A stretch of 64,000 nt of DNA. Source: Sva-07 sp963707515. Lineage in GTDB: Bacteria > Actinomycetota > Acidimicrobiia > Acidimicrobiales > Ilumatobacteraceae. The position numbers and the translations under genes are program-made. Below are positions 8,638 to 17,417 of the stretch, piece after piece. Within the stretch, counting starts at the first letter, position 1; each line of letters begins with the position of its first letter. The notes beneath the pieces are model-generated. The model saw only the letters and a program-made list of their open reading frames with translations, had not been told where the DNA came from and made no database searches. Location of the stretch: NCBI GenBank assembly GCA_963707515.1, contig CAVPQI010000003.1, positions 806,001 to 870,000 on the forward strand, given 5' to 3'.

Positions 8638-9597
8638 CACGATCTTGCCCACGGCGCGGCGCTCGAGCAGGTCGCCGAGCACCGCACCGGCATCCTCCAG
8701 CGGGCGCGGTGTGGGGGTGACTGGGTGCAGTTCGCCGCGATCGATGGCGGCCACGATCTCGTCGATCAGCGCCCGGTTCTCGTCGCGGTGCCGCATCACC
8801 CAGCCGCCCCACTCGACACCGACGATCGTCCGGTTGTTGAGCAGGGCGAGGTTCAACGGCACCCGGGCGATGCCGCCGGTGAAGCCGACCACGAGGAACC
8901 GGCCGTCGAAGCGCAGCGCTCGCAGCGCCGCTTCGGACACGTCGCCACCGGTGACGTCGTAGACGAGGTCGATGCCCTGTCCGTCGGTCAGCTCGCGGGC
9001 ACGGACCTTGACGTCCTCGGTCGTCGAATCGATCGCCGCGAACGCCCCGGCCTCGATCGCCAGCGCCCGCTTCTCCTCGGTCGAGGCAACGGCGATCACC
9101 CGCGCCCCCATCGAGCGGGCGACATCGATCGCCGCCAGCCCGACGCCACCACCGGCGCCGGTGACGAGCATCACCTCGTCGGGGCGGACCACGGTGCGGT
9201 GCTTGAGGGCGAACCACGCGGTGCCGTACACCTGGAGGAACGTCGCCCCGACGGCGAAGTCGATCGAGTCGGGGAGCCGGATCAGCTGCTGGGGACGGGT
9301 GATCAGCGTGTCGGCCATCGCTCCGATGCCCGTGGAGGCGAACACCCGGTCGCCGACCGCCCACCCGTCGACACCGTCGCCGATCGCGTCGACGACGCCG
9401 GCGCACTCGCCGCCGGGCGTGTACGGCGGGGTCTGCGGGAACTGGTAGCGCCCCGCCGCCTGCAGCCCGTCGACGTACGACGCGCCGGCGGCACGAACCG
9501 CGATGCGGACCTCGCCGGGCCCGGGATCGGGGGTCGGCAACTCGTCGACGGTGAGGCGATCGACGGGACCGAGTTCGTGGCAGATGACGGCACGCAT
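8626..9597 (-). CDS. NADPH:quinone oxidoreductase-type medium-chain dehydrogenase
   Basis: Zinc-independent medium-chain dehydrogenase/reductase of 323 residues, quinone oxidoreductase (QOR) branch. It has the GroES-like N-terminal half (PGPGEVRIAVRAAGASYVD, PYTPGGECAGVV) and a Rossmann half with VTGAGGGVGLAAIDVARSMG. The catalytic zinc cysteines and structural zinc loop of alcohol dehydrogenases are absent, as expected for this branch. It probably reduces quinones or enones with NADPH in the cytosol. Start ATG 9597 has TAGGTT 7 nt upstream. The gene is convergent with the glycine-zipper gene and divergent from the small protein at 9677. Confidence 0.9.
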   Translation of the reverse strand: MRAVICHELGPVDRLTVDELPTPDPGPGEVRIAVRAAGASYVDGLQAAGRYQFPQTPPYTPGGECAGVVDAIGDGVDGWAVGDRVFASTGIGAMADTLITRPQQLIRLPDSIDFAVGATFLQVYGTAWFALKHRTVVRPDEVMLVTGAGGGVGLAAIDVARSMGARVIAVASTEEKRALAIEAGAFAAIDSTTEDVKVRARELTDGQGIDLVYDVTGGDVSEAALRALRFDGRFLVVGFTGGIARVPLNLALLNNRTIVGVEWGGWVMRHRDENRALIDEIVAAIDRGELHPVTPTPRPLEDAGAVLGDLLERRAVGKIVLVP

Positions 9598-9604
9598 GGC
9601 GGCG

Positions 9605-9610
9605 AACCTA
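9605..9610 (-). promoter_or_regulatory. -10 element of the quinone oxidoreductase gene
   Basis: TAGGTT on the minus strand ends 7 nt before ATG 9597. The same hexamer precedes the HugZ-like gene at 56360-56365. Confidence 0.55.
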
Positions 9611-9662
9611 AACGACGTGTGTGGCGGCTGGGAGATCGGAGGGCGGCGTCACGGCGCCGTGT

Positions 9663-9668
9663 CTAGGG
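9663..9668 (+). promoter_or_regulatory. -10 element of the small protein gene
   Basis: TAGGGT with 8 nt to ATG 9677; the spacer contains only GGGGTCG-type sequence and no clear ribosome site. Confidence 0.5.
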
Positions 9669-9676
9669 TGGGGTCG

Positions 9677-10015
9677 ATGAGCGACGAGACTGGGCCTTCG
9701 ACCGTCACGGAGGCGATCACCGTCCTCCGCGAGCAGGGATACACCGCCGACTTCGATCTCGTCGACGGGGTGCTGCGCGCCGACGTGGCGCGGGTTGATG
9801 CCGATGCGCCGCGGGTGGAGTGCGCCGTCGACGTCGCCGAGGTCGACCACATCTACCGCTTCGAGGGTCCCAGCGACCCGGGTGACGAGATGATCGTCTT
9901 CGCCTTGCGCGACCCGTCGAGCGGCGCCCGGGGCACCCTCGCCGCGGCGTTCGGTCCGGCGGCCGACCCCGACCTGGTCCCGCACCTCACCAACCTCCGT
10001 CGCCGCTTCGAGTGA
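9677..10015 (+). CDS. Small conserved protein resembling the mis-named 'phosphoribosylpyrophosphate synthetase' family
   Basis: A 112-residue cytosolic protein with no signal or membrane segment. Its pattern TVTEAITVLREQGYTADFDL near the N-terminus and YRFEGPSDPGDEMIVFALRD in the middle matches, from memory, a small protein family common in Bacteroidetes that databases often label phosphoribosylpyrophosphate synthetase although it lacks the PRPP synthetase domain. No PRPP-binding loop is visible here. The function is unknown. ATG 9677 follows TAGGGT by 8 nt, fitting a leaderless message. It stands 63 nt before the mutase operon on the same strand. Confidence 0.8.
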   Translation: MSDETGPSTVTEAITVLREQGYTADFDLVDGVLRADVARVDADAPRVECAVDVAEVDHIYRFEGPSDPGDEMIVFALRDPSSGARGTLAAAFGPAADPDLVPHLTNLRRRFE

Positions 10016-10078
10016 CGCTCCGAGTGAGGTGTCGCCCGACCTTGGCGCCGGGCGAGCGGTTCGGTTTGACTAGAGACC

Positions 10079-11932
10079 GTGACTGACATCGACGACCGTC
10101 CGGTCCCCCTCGGATCGGAGTTCCCCCCGGTCGCTCGCGACGTCTGGATGGACGCGGTCAAGGGCGTCCTGCTGAAGGGCAAGCCCGACGCCACCGACGA
10201 GCAGGCCGCTGCCGCATTCGCCCGCACGCTGGTCACCGTCACCGAAGACGGACTGGCGTTGCAGCCGCTGTACACCGCCGCCGACGCGCCGACGACGAGC
10301 GGGGTGCCCGGCGTCGCGCCGTACGTGCGTGGCACGCACGCCGATCCCCGCCCCTGGGAGATCCGCCAGCGGGTGTGGATCGACGTTGCCGGATCGGACG
10401 CCCGGGCCGAGCTCGAGGCCGGTGCAACGGGGGTGCTCCTGGAGGTCCCCGCCGACGTCGACGCGGCACGACTCGACGCCGCGCTGGAGGGTGTGTACCT
10501 CGATCTCGCCCCGGTGTCGCTCGCCACGCCGGGCACCGATGACGGGGTGTCGGCGGCTCGGGCGCTCGTCGAGCTGTGGGCATCGCGTGACATCGCCGCC
10601 GACGCACGGTCGGGTTCGCTCGGCGTCGACCCGCTCGGCGCCTGGGCGCGCTCGGGCGGTACCACCGACCGTTCCGCCGGGTTCGACGCCGCCGCCGAGC
10701 TGGTCGTCGCCGCCGCCGAGCAGGCTCCTGCGGCACGGGTGCTCGTCGCCGACGGCACGGTCTGGCACGACGCAGGCGCCTCCGACGCCCAGGAGGTGGC
10801 GTGGACGATCGCCGCGGGTGCGACCATGGTGCGCGAGTTGGCGGCGCGCGGCGTCGACCTCGACCGTGCCTTCTCGTCGATCGAGTTCCGGTTGGCGGCG
10901 ACTGCCGACCAGTTCGCCACGATCTGCAAGCTGCGCGCCGCTCGGCGCCTGTGGGCGCGCGTCGGCGAGATCGCCGGTGCGTCGGACACGGCGGCGAAGA
11001 TGGTGCAGCACGCCGACGGATCGCGGGTGATGTTGACCCGCTACGACCCGTGGGTCAACTCGCTGCGCTCCACGGAGGCCTGCTTCTCCGGGGCCGTCGG
11101 TGGTGCCGATGCCGTCACGATCTGGCCGCACGACGCCCTCACTGTCGCCGGGGGGACCGCCCGCGGTCGCCGCGTCGCCCGTAACACCCAGACCGTGTTG
11201 CAACTCGAGTCGAACCTCGGACGCGTCGTCGACCTCGCCGGTGGGTCGTGGTACGTCGAGGAGCGCACCGACGAGCTCGCCGCAGCCGCCTGGGCCGAGT
11301 TGCAGCGGGTCGAGTCGGCGGGCGGCATCGTCGCCGCGGTCGAAGCAGGCATCGTCCACGCCGCGCTCGACGAGGTGCTGGCGGCTCGCACGAAGGCGAT
11401 CGCCACCCGCAAGCGCCCGCTGACCGGGGTGACCGAGTTCCCCGACATCGGCGAGCCGCCGCCACCGGCGATGGACGACGACGTCCCCGCCGGCGACACG
11501 GCGTTCGCGCCGTTCACGCTGCACCGCTTGGCGGACGGTTTCGAACGCCAACGCGGCCGCGCCGATGCAGCGGCGAAGTCCGGCGACCGGCCGACGGTCT
11601 ACCTGGCGACGATCGGTGGACCCGCCGTCGCCACGCCACGGGCAACGTTCGCCAAGAACCTCTTCGAGGTCGCCGGCATCCGCACGGTCGAGGGCGACGC
11701 CGACGACTACGACCCGGCGACGACGGCGTTCGTCTGCCTGTGCTCGTCGGACGCGGTCTACCAGGAGCGAGCCGTCGACGTCGCCGATCGGCTCCGCCAA
11801 CGTGGTGCGAGCTCGATCTTCGTCGCCGGCCGCAACCTCGACCTCGCCGGCATCGACGAGGAGGTCGGCGTCGGAAGTGACGTCCTCGACTTCTTGACCC
11901 GCACCCTCGACCGGATGGGAGTGCCGGCATGA
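10079..11932 (+). CDS. mutA: Methylmalonyl-CoA mutase small (beta) subunit
   Basis: Non-catalytic partner of the B12-dependent mutase that interconverts succinyl-CoA and (R)-methylmalonyl-CoA, linking propionyl-CoA to the TCA cycle. The 617-residue protein has the mutase barrel (GVPGVAPYVRGTHADPRPWEIRQ; EFRLAATADQFATICKLRAARRLW) and a shortened, degenerate C-terminal cobalamin-like domain without the DxHxxG ligand motif, as is normal for the small subunit. The GTG start at 10079 fits the family N-terminus. It overlaps mutB by 4 nt (ATGA), so translation is coupled. Confidence 0.95.
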   Translation: MTDIDDRPVPLGSEFPPVARDVWMDAVKGVLLKGKPDATDEQAAAAFARTLVTVTEDGLALQPLYTAADAPTTSGVPGVAPYVRGTHADPRPWEIRQRVWIDVAGSDARAELEAGATGVLLEVPADVDAARLDAALEGVYLDLAPVSLATPGTDDGVSAARALVELWASRDIAADARSGSLGVDPLGAWARSGGTTDRSAGFDAAAELVVAAAEQAPAARVLVADGTVWHDAGASDAQEVAWTIAAGATMVRELAARGVDLDRAFSSIEFRLAATADQFATICKLRAARRLWARVGEIAGASDTAAKMVQHADGSRVMLTRYDPWVNSLRSTEACFSGAVGGADAVTIWPHDALTVAGGTARGRRVARNTQTVLQLESNLGRVVDLAGGSWYVEERTDELAAAAWAELQRVESAGGIVAAVEAGIVHAALDEVLAARTKAIATRKRPLTGVTEFPDIGEPPPPAMDDDVPAGDTAFAPFTLHRLADGFERQRGRADAAAKSGDRPTVYLATIGGPAVATPRATFAKNLFEVAGIRTVEGDADDYDPATTAFVCLCSSDAVYQERAVDVADRLRQRGASSIFVAGRNLDLAGIDEEVGVGSDVLDFLTRTLDRMGVPA

Positions 11933-14091
11933 CGATCCCCGACCTGTCGCAGCTCGACCTCGGCACCATCACCGCCAGCGGCTCGGCGTCGAGCACGAGC
12001 GACCCGTGGGAGACGCCGGAGGGCATCGCCGTCAAGGGGGTCTACGGACCCGACGACCTCGAGGGCATCGACTTCTTGGACACCTATCCCGGTGTCGCCC
12101 CGTTCCTCCGCGGCCCGTATCCGACGATGTACGTCAACCAGCCGTGGACGATCCGCCAGTACGCCGGCTTCTCCACCGCGGCCGAGTCGAACGCCTTCTA
12201 CCGCCGCAACCTCGCCGCCGGGCAGAAGGGTCTGTCGGTGGCGTTCGACCTCGCCACCCACCGCGGCTACGACAGCGATCACCCGCGCGTCGCCGGCGAC
12301 GTCGGCATGGCCGGCGTGGCGATCGACTCGATCCTCGACATGCGGCAGCTGTTCGACGGGATCCCGCTCGATCAGATGAGCGTGTCGATGACGATGAACG
12401 GCGCCGTGTTGCCGGTGCTCGCCCTCTACATCGTCGCCGCCGAGGAACAAGGCGTGACACCGCAGCAGCTCACGGGCACGATCCAGAACGACGTGCTCAA
12501 GGAGTTCATGGTCCGCAACACCTACATCTACCCACCCGAGCCGTCGATGCGGATCATCTCGGACATCTTCTCGTTCACGTCGCAGGAGATGCCCAAGTTC
12601 AACTCGATCTCGATCTCCGGCTACCACATGCAAGAGGCCGGCGCGACCGCCGACCTCGAGCTCGGCTACACGCTCGCCGACGGCGTCGAGTACATCCGCG
12701 CCGGCATGGACGCCGGGCTCGGCGTCGACCGGTTCGCGCCGCGACTGTCGTTCTTCTGGGCGATCGGCATGAACTTCGCCATGGAGGTGGCGAAGATGCG
12801 CGCCGGCAGGTTGCTGTGGGCCAAGCTCGTCAATCAGTTCGACCCGCAGAACGACAAGTCGCTGTCGCTGCGCACCCACTCCCAGACCTCGGGCTGGTCG
12901 CTGACCGCGCAGGACGTGTTCAACAACGTCGTCCGCACCTGTGTGGAGGCGATGGCGGCGACCCAGGGGCACACCCAGTCGCTGCACACCAACGCCCTCG
13001 ACGAAGCGCTGGCGCTGCCGACCGACTTCAGTGCCCGCATCGCCCGCAACACGCAGCTCTTCTTGCAGCAGGAGTCGGGCACGACCAAGGTCATCGACCC
13101 GTGGGGCGGTTCGTACTACATCGAACGACTCACCCACGACCTCGCCCAGGCGGCGTGGCGGCACATCCAAGAGGTCGAGCAGGCCGGTGGCATGACCGCG
13201 GCGATCGAGGCCGGGATCCCCAAGATGCGCATCGAGGAGGCGGCCGCCCGCACCCAGGCGCGCATCGACTCGGGCCGTCAGCCGGTGATCGGGGTCAACC
13301 TGTTCCGGCCCGACGTGCCCGACGAGATCGACGTCCTCAAGGTCGACAACTCGTCCGTGCGTGCCCAGCAGTTGGCGAAGTTGGAGCGGCTGCGCGCCGA
13401 GCGCGACGAGGAGGCCTGTCAACGTTCGCTGCAGCTGCTCACCGCTGCTGCCGCCGCCTCGGTCGACGGCAAGCGTGCCGACGGCCTCGAGCAGAACTTC
13501 CTCAAGCTCGCCGTCGACGCGGCCCGCAACCACGCCACCGTCGGTGAGATCAGCGACGCCTTGGAGCAGGTGTTCGGCCGGCACACGGCGGCGATCCGTA
13601 CGATCGAGGGTGTGTACCGCAGCGAGATCGGCGACGCCCCGAACGTGCGCCTGGCGCGCCAGATGGTCGACGAGTTCGGCACCCACCACGGGCGCCGGCC
13701 GCGGATCATGGTCGCCAAGATGGGTCAGGACGGCCACGACCGTGGGCAGAAGGTGATCGCCACGGCGTTCGCCGATCTCGGCTTCGACGTCGACGTCGGT
13801 CCGCTGTTCCAGACCCCCGGCGAGGTCGCCCGCCAAGCGGTCGAGGCCGACGTGCACATCGTCGGTGTGTCGTCGCTGGCCGCCGGGCACCTGACGTTGG
13901 TGCCCGAGCTGCGCAAGGAGCTCGCCGCCCTCCGTCGTGAGGACATCATGATCGTCGTCGGTGGGGTCATCCCGCCGCAGGACTTCGACGAGCTCCGCGC
14001 CGCCGGTGCGGCGGCGATCTTCCCGCCGGGCACGGTGATCGCCGACGCCGTGGTCGACCTGCTGAGCGACCTCGAACAGCGCCTGGCCTGA
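11929..14091 (+). CDS. mutB: Methylmalonyl-CoA mutase large (alpha) subunit
   Basis: Catalytic, adenosylcobalamin-binding subunit of 720 residues. The substrate barrel occupies about residues 30-560 (GVAPFLRGPYPTMYVNQPWTIRQYAGF; SISGYHMQEAGATA). The C-terminal B12 domain carries the lower-ligand motif DGHDRGQKV with the His that replaces dimethylbenzimidazole, plus GVSSLAAGH and VVGGVIPPQD. It follows mutA with ATGA overlap and is followed after 4 nt by the chaperone gene, so the three genes form one operon. No epimerase or propionyl-CoA carboxylase gene is in the window. Confidence 0.96.
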   Translation: MTIPDLSQLDLGTITASGSASSTSDPWETPEGIAVKGVYGPDDLEGIDFLDTYPGVAPFLRGPYPTMYVNQPWTIRQYAGFSTAAESNAFYRRNLAAGQKGLSVAFDLATHRGYDSDHPRVAGDVGMAGVAIDSILDMRQLFDGIPLDQMSVSMTMNGAVLPVLALYIVAAEEQGVTPQQLTGTIQNDVLKEFMVRNTYIYPPEPSMRIISDIFSFTSQEMPKFNSISISGYHMQEAGATADLELGYTLADGVEYIRAGMDAGLGVDRFAPRLSFFWAIGMNFAMEVAKMRAGRLLWAKLVNQFDPQNDKSLSLRTHSQTSGWSLTAQDVFNNVVRTCVEAMAATQGHTQSLHTNALDEALALPTDFSARIARNTQLFLQQESGTTKVIDPWGGSYYIERLTHDLAQAAWRHIQEVEQAGGMTAAIEAGIPKMRIEEAAARTQARIDSGRQPVIGVNLFRPDVPDEIDVLKVDNSSVRAQQLAKLERLRAERDEEACQRSLQLLTAAAAASVDGKRADGLEQNFLKLAVDAARNHATVGEISDALEQVFGRHTAAIRTIEGVYRSEIGDAPNVRLARQMVDEFGTHHGRRPRIMVAKMGQDGHDRGQKVIATAFADLGFDVDVGPLFQTPGEVARQAVEADVHIVGVSSLAAGHLTLVPELRKELAALRREDIMIVVGGVIPPQDFDELRAAGAAAIFPPGTVIADAVVDLLSDLEQRLA

Positions 14092-14095
14092 GGCG

Positions 14096-15074
14096 ATGCC
14101 ACGCGTCGTCGACGTCGACGCCTACGAGTCCGGTGTCCTGGCAGGAGATCGGACGACGCTCGGGCAGGCGATCACACTCGTCGAGTCGCGTCTCGCCGAT
14201 CACCAGGCGAAGGCGCAGGAGCTGCTGGTGCGGCTGCTGCCGAAGTCGGGCGGTGCGACACGGGTCGGGATCACCGGGGTGCCCGGCGTCGGCAAGTCGA
14301 CGTTCATCGACGCACTCGGGACGATGCTCACCGAACGCGGCCATCGCGTCGCCGTGCTCGCCGTCGACCCGTCGTCGACGCGAACCGGGGGCAGCATCCT
14401 CGGCGACAAGACCCGCATGGAGCGCCTGTCGGTCGATCCGCAGGCGTTCATCCGTCCGTCGCCAACCGCCGGCACGCTCGGTGGCGTGGCAGCGGCGACG
14501 CGGCGAGTCGATCGTCATCGTCGAGGCTGCCGGCTACGACGTCGTGCTGGTCGAGACGGTCGGCGTCGGCCAGTCGGAGATCGCCGTCGCCAACATGACC
14601 GACACGTTCCTGGTGCTGATGCTGGCCCGCAGCGGTGACTCGTTGCAGGGCATCAAGAAGGGTGTGCTCGAGCTCGCCGACGTGTTGGCGGTCAACAAGG
14701 CCGACGGCGCCTTCGTCGAGCCGGCGAAGGTCGCCGCCCGCGAGCTGTCGACAGCGCTGCACCTGCTCTACCCGGCGGAGAGCTTGTGGGTGCCACCGGT
14801 GCTGACCTGCAGTGCGACGACCGGCGACGGTCTCGACGGTGTGTGGCAGCAGGTGGTGCGGCACCGCGACGTGCTGGCCGACTCGGGCGAGTTCGAACGC
14901 CGCCGTGCCCGCCAGCGGATCAACTGGATGTGGTCGACGGTCGAGGAGCGCCTGCTGCACCGGTTCCGCGGGCGCGACGACGTGCGTGACCTCGCCGGGC
15001 GTCTCGAGGCCGACCTCGCCGACGGCACGATCACGCCCGCCCTCGCCGCCCGCCAGCTCCTCGACCTCGAGTAA
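14096..15074 (+). CDS. meaB: MeaB/MMAA-type GTPase chaperone of methylmalonyl-CoA mutase (one frameshift)
   Basis: G3E-family GTPase that gates loading of adenosylcobalamin onto the mutase and protects it from inactivation. The first frame gives the P-loop GVPGVGKST, the VLAVDPSSTRTGGSILGDKTRM segment and PTAGTLGGVAAATR; the second gives EAAGYDVVLVETVGVGQSE (Walker B, with base-recognition VNKADG later) and the dimerisation tail. They join only if one G is removed from acgcggcgag near 14503, giving the expected TRESIVIVEAAG. The same local sequence carries the extra base in the DHA2 gene. Total length after repair is about 325 residues, normal for MeaB. Confidence 0.9.
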
Positions 15075-15105
15075 GCAACGGTTGGGGACAGACCCCAACC
15101 GTTGC
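15075..15105 (+). terminator. Terminator hairpin of the mutase operon
   Basis: A perfect 13-bp stem (GCAACGGTTGGGG / CCCCAACCGTTGC) with loop ACAGA begins directly after the meaB stop codon. No T-run follows. Confidence 0.75.
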
Positions 15106-15113
15106 GTACTCGC

Positions 15114-15119
15114 TAACGT
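15114..15119 (+). promoter_or_regulatory. -10 element of the lactate 2-monooxygenase gene
   Basis: TAACGT, 8 nt before ATG 15128 and 8 nt after the operon terminator hairpin. Confidence 0.5.
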
Positions 15120-15127
15120 CCGCGGGC

Positions 15128-16300
15128 ATGGGGAACTACGGCGACTGGCAGCTCTCGATCTACTTCGACGGGCTCGGTGGGGTGCGTCCCGAACTGCCGA
15201 TGACGTACGCCGACTTCGAACGTCGCGCCGAAGTGGTGATGTCGGAGGAGATGTGGTCGTACGTCGCCGGGGGAGCGGGCGACGAGCACACCCAGCGGGC
15301 CAACGTCGAGGCGTTCCGCCGCTGGGGGCTGATGCCGCGGATGCTGACGGGCGCGGCCGAGCGTGACGTCAGCATCGAGCTGTTCGGCGTCGCCTACCCG
15401 ACGCCGCTGATGTTCGCGCCGGTCGGCGTGATCGGTCTGTGTGACCCCGACGGGCACGGTGAGCTGCTCGTCGCCCGGGCGGCGGCGTCGACGGGCGTCC
15501 CGATGATCGCCTCGACGCTCACCCAGGACCCGATGGAGATGGTGGCCGACGAGTTCGGCGACACGCCCGGCTGGTTCCAGCTGTACCCGCCGAACGACCG
15601 TGAGCTGACGGAGAGCTTCGTCGCCCGTGCCGAGACGTCGGGCTTCTCGGCGATCGTCGTCACGCTCGACACGCTGACGCTCGGCTGGCGGCCACGTGAC
15701 CTGACGATCGCCAGCTTCCCCCAGTTGCAGGGCCTCGAGCTGGCCAACTACTTCTCCGATCCGGTGTTCCGCGCCAAGCTCGCCGTACCACCGGAGGAGG
15801 ATCCGCAGACGGCGACCGGTCTCTGGGCGAGCGTGTTCGGCAACCAGCGGCTGAACTGGGACGACCTCGGCTGGCTGCGCTCGCTGACGTCGCTCCCGCT
15901 GCTGCTCAAGGGTGTCTGCCACCCCGACGACGCCCGCCGGGCGATCGATGCCGGCATCGACGGCATCTACTGCTCGACGCACGGAGGGCGGCAGGCCAAC
16001 GGCGGGCTGCCCGCCCTCGACTGCCTGCCCGGCGTCGTCGAGGCGGCCGGCGGTGCACCGGTCGTGTTCGACTCCGGGGTTCGCAGTGGACCCGACGTGA
16101 TCAAGGCGTTGGCCCTCGGTGCTTCCGCCGTGGCGATCGGTCGCCCGTACGCCTATGCCCTGGCTGTCGGGGGACAGGCGGGCATCGAGCACCTGGTCGC
16201 CTCGCTGCTCGCCGAGATCGACCTGACGATGGCGATCGACGGCTATCCCTCGATCGCCGATCTCACGCCCGACGCGCTGCGGCGGGTCGGCGCGCCCTGA
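15128..16300 (+). CDS. Lactate 2-monooxygenase (FMN-dependent alpha-hydroxyacid oxidase family)
   Basis: Flavoenzyme of 390 residues that, in the mycobacterial prototype, converts L-lactate and O2 to acetate, CO2 and water. The whole sequence follows that prototype: SYVAGGAGDEHTQRANVEAF, WGLMPRMLTGAAERD, FQLYPPNDRELTESF, GWRPRDLTI and the C-terminal RQANGGLPALDCLPGVVEA, FDSGVRSGPDVIKALALGA. The active-site His and substrate Arg lie in CSTHGGRQANGG; most relatives have Asn where this has Thr. The expected family insertion loop (residues about 205-235) is present. It stands alone between the mutase operon and the secreted-protein locus. Confidence 0.9.
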   Translation: MGNYGDWQLSIYFDGLGGVRPELPMTYADFERRAEVVMSEEMWSYVAGGAGDEHTQRANVEAFRRWGLMPRMLTGAAERDVSIELFGVAYPTPLMFAPVGVIGLCDPDGHGELLVARAAASTGVPMIASTLTQDPMEMVADEFGDTPGWFQLYPPNDRELTESFVARAETSGFSAIVVTLDTLTLGWRPRDLTIASFPQLQGLELANYFSDPVFRAKLAVPPEEDPQTATGLWASVFGNQRLNWDDLGWLRSLTSLPLLLKGVCHPDDARRAIDAGIDGIYCSTHGGRQANGGLPALDCLPGVVEAAGGAPVVFDSGVRSGPDVIKALALGASAVAIGRPYAYALAVGGQAGIEHLVASLLAEIDLTMAIDGYPSIADLTPDALRRVGAP

Positions 16301-16323
16301 CGCCAACGGATCCTCGCCGCCGG

Positions 16324-16335
16324 GGCACCGGTGCC
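16324..16335. repeat. 12-bp perfect palindrome
   Basis: GGCACCGGTGCC lies 24 nt after the monooxygenase stop and just upstream of the candidate SigB/F-type promoter of the repeat protein. It could be an operator or the core of a short hairpin. Confidence 0.4.
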
Positions 16336-16361
16336 GTATGCCGATCGGCGGTCGCGGGTAA
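16336..16361 (+). promoter_or_regulatory. Possible SigB/SigF-type promoter of the secreted repeat protein gene
   Basis: GTAT (16336-16339), 16 nt, then GGGTAA (16356-16361) resembles the GTTT-N14-18-GGGTAT/A consensus of actinobacterial SigB/SigF promoters. It sits about 75 nt before the start codon. A sigma factor of that group is encoded at 20031. Confidence 0.35.
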
Positions 16362-16435
16362 GAGGTCGGCACAGCGGAGTGCGCGCTCGGATGCTTCGGG
16401 CGGGTTCACCGGAACCAACATCAGGAGGATCCATC

Positions 16436-17317
16436 ATGAAGAAGTCGCGCACGATCGCGTCGGTCGTCGCCATCGTCGGACTCGCTGCCGTGCCCCTCGC
16501 AGGCAGCGTTTCCGCCGACGACCTGAATGCCGACGCCGACTCCGAGATCAACCAGGACGCCAGCGTCTCCGTGGAGATCGAGCAGGAAGCGAACAGCAAC
16601 AGCGGCAACAACGTCCAGACGGTCACCGCCAGTCAGACCAACGACACGGAACAGTCTGCCGACAGTGGTGCCGACGGCGGTGGCGCCGGGGCCGATGCGA
16701 TGGGGTACGACATCGACGGTGATGTGAGCGCAACCGGCGGTGCTGGCGGTGGGGCCGACTCGGCCAACACCGCGGATTCGACCAACGACGCCAGCGGTGG
16801 CAACACGATGACGACCGGCGACGCCAGCGCCGACAACACGGTCACCGGCTCGGTCAGCCAGACGCAGACCAACAGTTCGACCAACACCGCCGACGCCAGC
16901 AGCGGCGACGACGACGTCGCGCCGGCCGCCGACACCCATGCCGACGTCAGTCAGAACGCCAATGCGAACGTCTCGATCTCACAGTCGGCGTCGGCCAACT
17001 CCGGGTCGAACAGCCAGTCGGTGTCGACGAGCCAGAGCAACAACACGTCGCAGGACGCAACCAGCTCGGCGGCCGGTGGCGGCGCCGGCGCCACCGCCGC
17101 AGCGGAGGACGTCGGTGGGGCAACCACGGCGACGGGTGGTGCCGGCGGCACGGCATCGTCGACCAACGGTGCGACGTCGGCCAACACTGCGTCGGGTGGC
17201 AACACGATGACCACCGGCAGTGCGTCGTCGTCGAACTCGTCGACGGTGACGGTCACGCAGGACAGCTCGAACACCGACAGCAACTCCAGCACGGCCACCT
17301 TCACGACCGGAGGATGA
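16436..17317 (+). CDS. Secreted polar repeat protein with a gapless 133-residue internal duplication
   Basis: A 293-residue exported protein: lysine-led signal peptide (residues 1-27, cleavage after SVSA), then an almost purely Asn/Ser/Thr/Gly/Ala/Gln chain with no cysteine and almost no aromatic residue. Two copies of one module align without gaps at an offset of 133: NSGNNVQTVTASQ at 55 with NSGSNSQSVSTSQ at 188, GGGAGADA at 81 with GGGAGATA at 214, GGNTMTTG at 121 and 254. Regular Q/N spacing recalls curlin-type or other beta-solenoid surface proteins, but I recognise no named family. A strong AGGAGG at 16423-16428 decides ATG 16436. There is no anchor, so it is probably released or polymerises on the surface. 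Confidence 0.88.
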   Translation: MKKSRTIASVVAIVGLAAVPLAGSVSADDLNADADSEINQDASVSVEIEQEANSNSGNNVQTVTASQTNDTEQSADSGADGGGAGADAMGYDIDGDVSATGGAGGGADSANTADSTNDASGGNTMTTGDASADNTVTGSVSQTQTNSSTNTADASSGDDDVAPAADTHADVSQNANANVSISQSASANSGSNSQSVSTSQSNNTSQDATSSAAGGGAGATAAAEDVGGATTATGGAGGTASSTNGATSANTASGGNTMTTGSASSSNSSTVTVTQDSSNTDSNSSTATFTTGG

Positions 17318-17327
17318 CCAACTGAAG

Positions 17328-17367
17328 GTCGCCCTGGAGCTGGCCGAGGCCACCGCTCCAGGGCGAC
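17328..17367 (+). terminator. Strong hairpin terminator after the secreted repeat protein gene
   Basis: A perfect 13-bp stem (GTCGCCCTGGAGC at 17328-17340, GCTCCAGGGCGAC at 17355-17367) with a 14-nt loop, 10 nt past the stop codon. It separates the abundant-type secreted gene from the surface-anchored gene downstream, which may then be read only by partial read-through or its own promoter. Confidence 0.8.
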
Positions 17368-17417
17368 GGTGCCCGATGCCGACTGGACCGGGCGGACGGT
17401 GAGACGAGGTGGCAACG

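Noticed and set aside
10070..11800. Large minus-strand frames inside the mutase genes (10070-11800, 11758-13890)
   Set aside because: Low-complexity Arg/Val/Asp/Gly composition typical of antisense shadows in GC-rich DNA; no domain or start signal.
14500..14510. Programmed +1 frameshift in meaB
   Set aside because: No slippery codon or stop context; the extra G recurs in the same local sequence in an unrelated gene, so sequence error is simpler.
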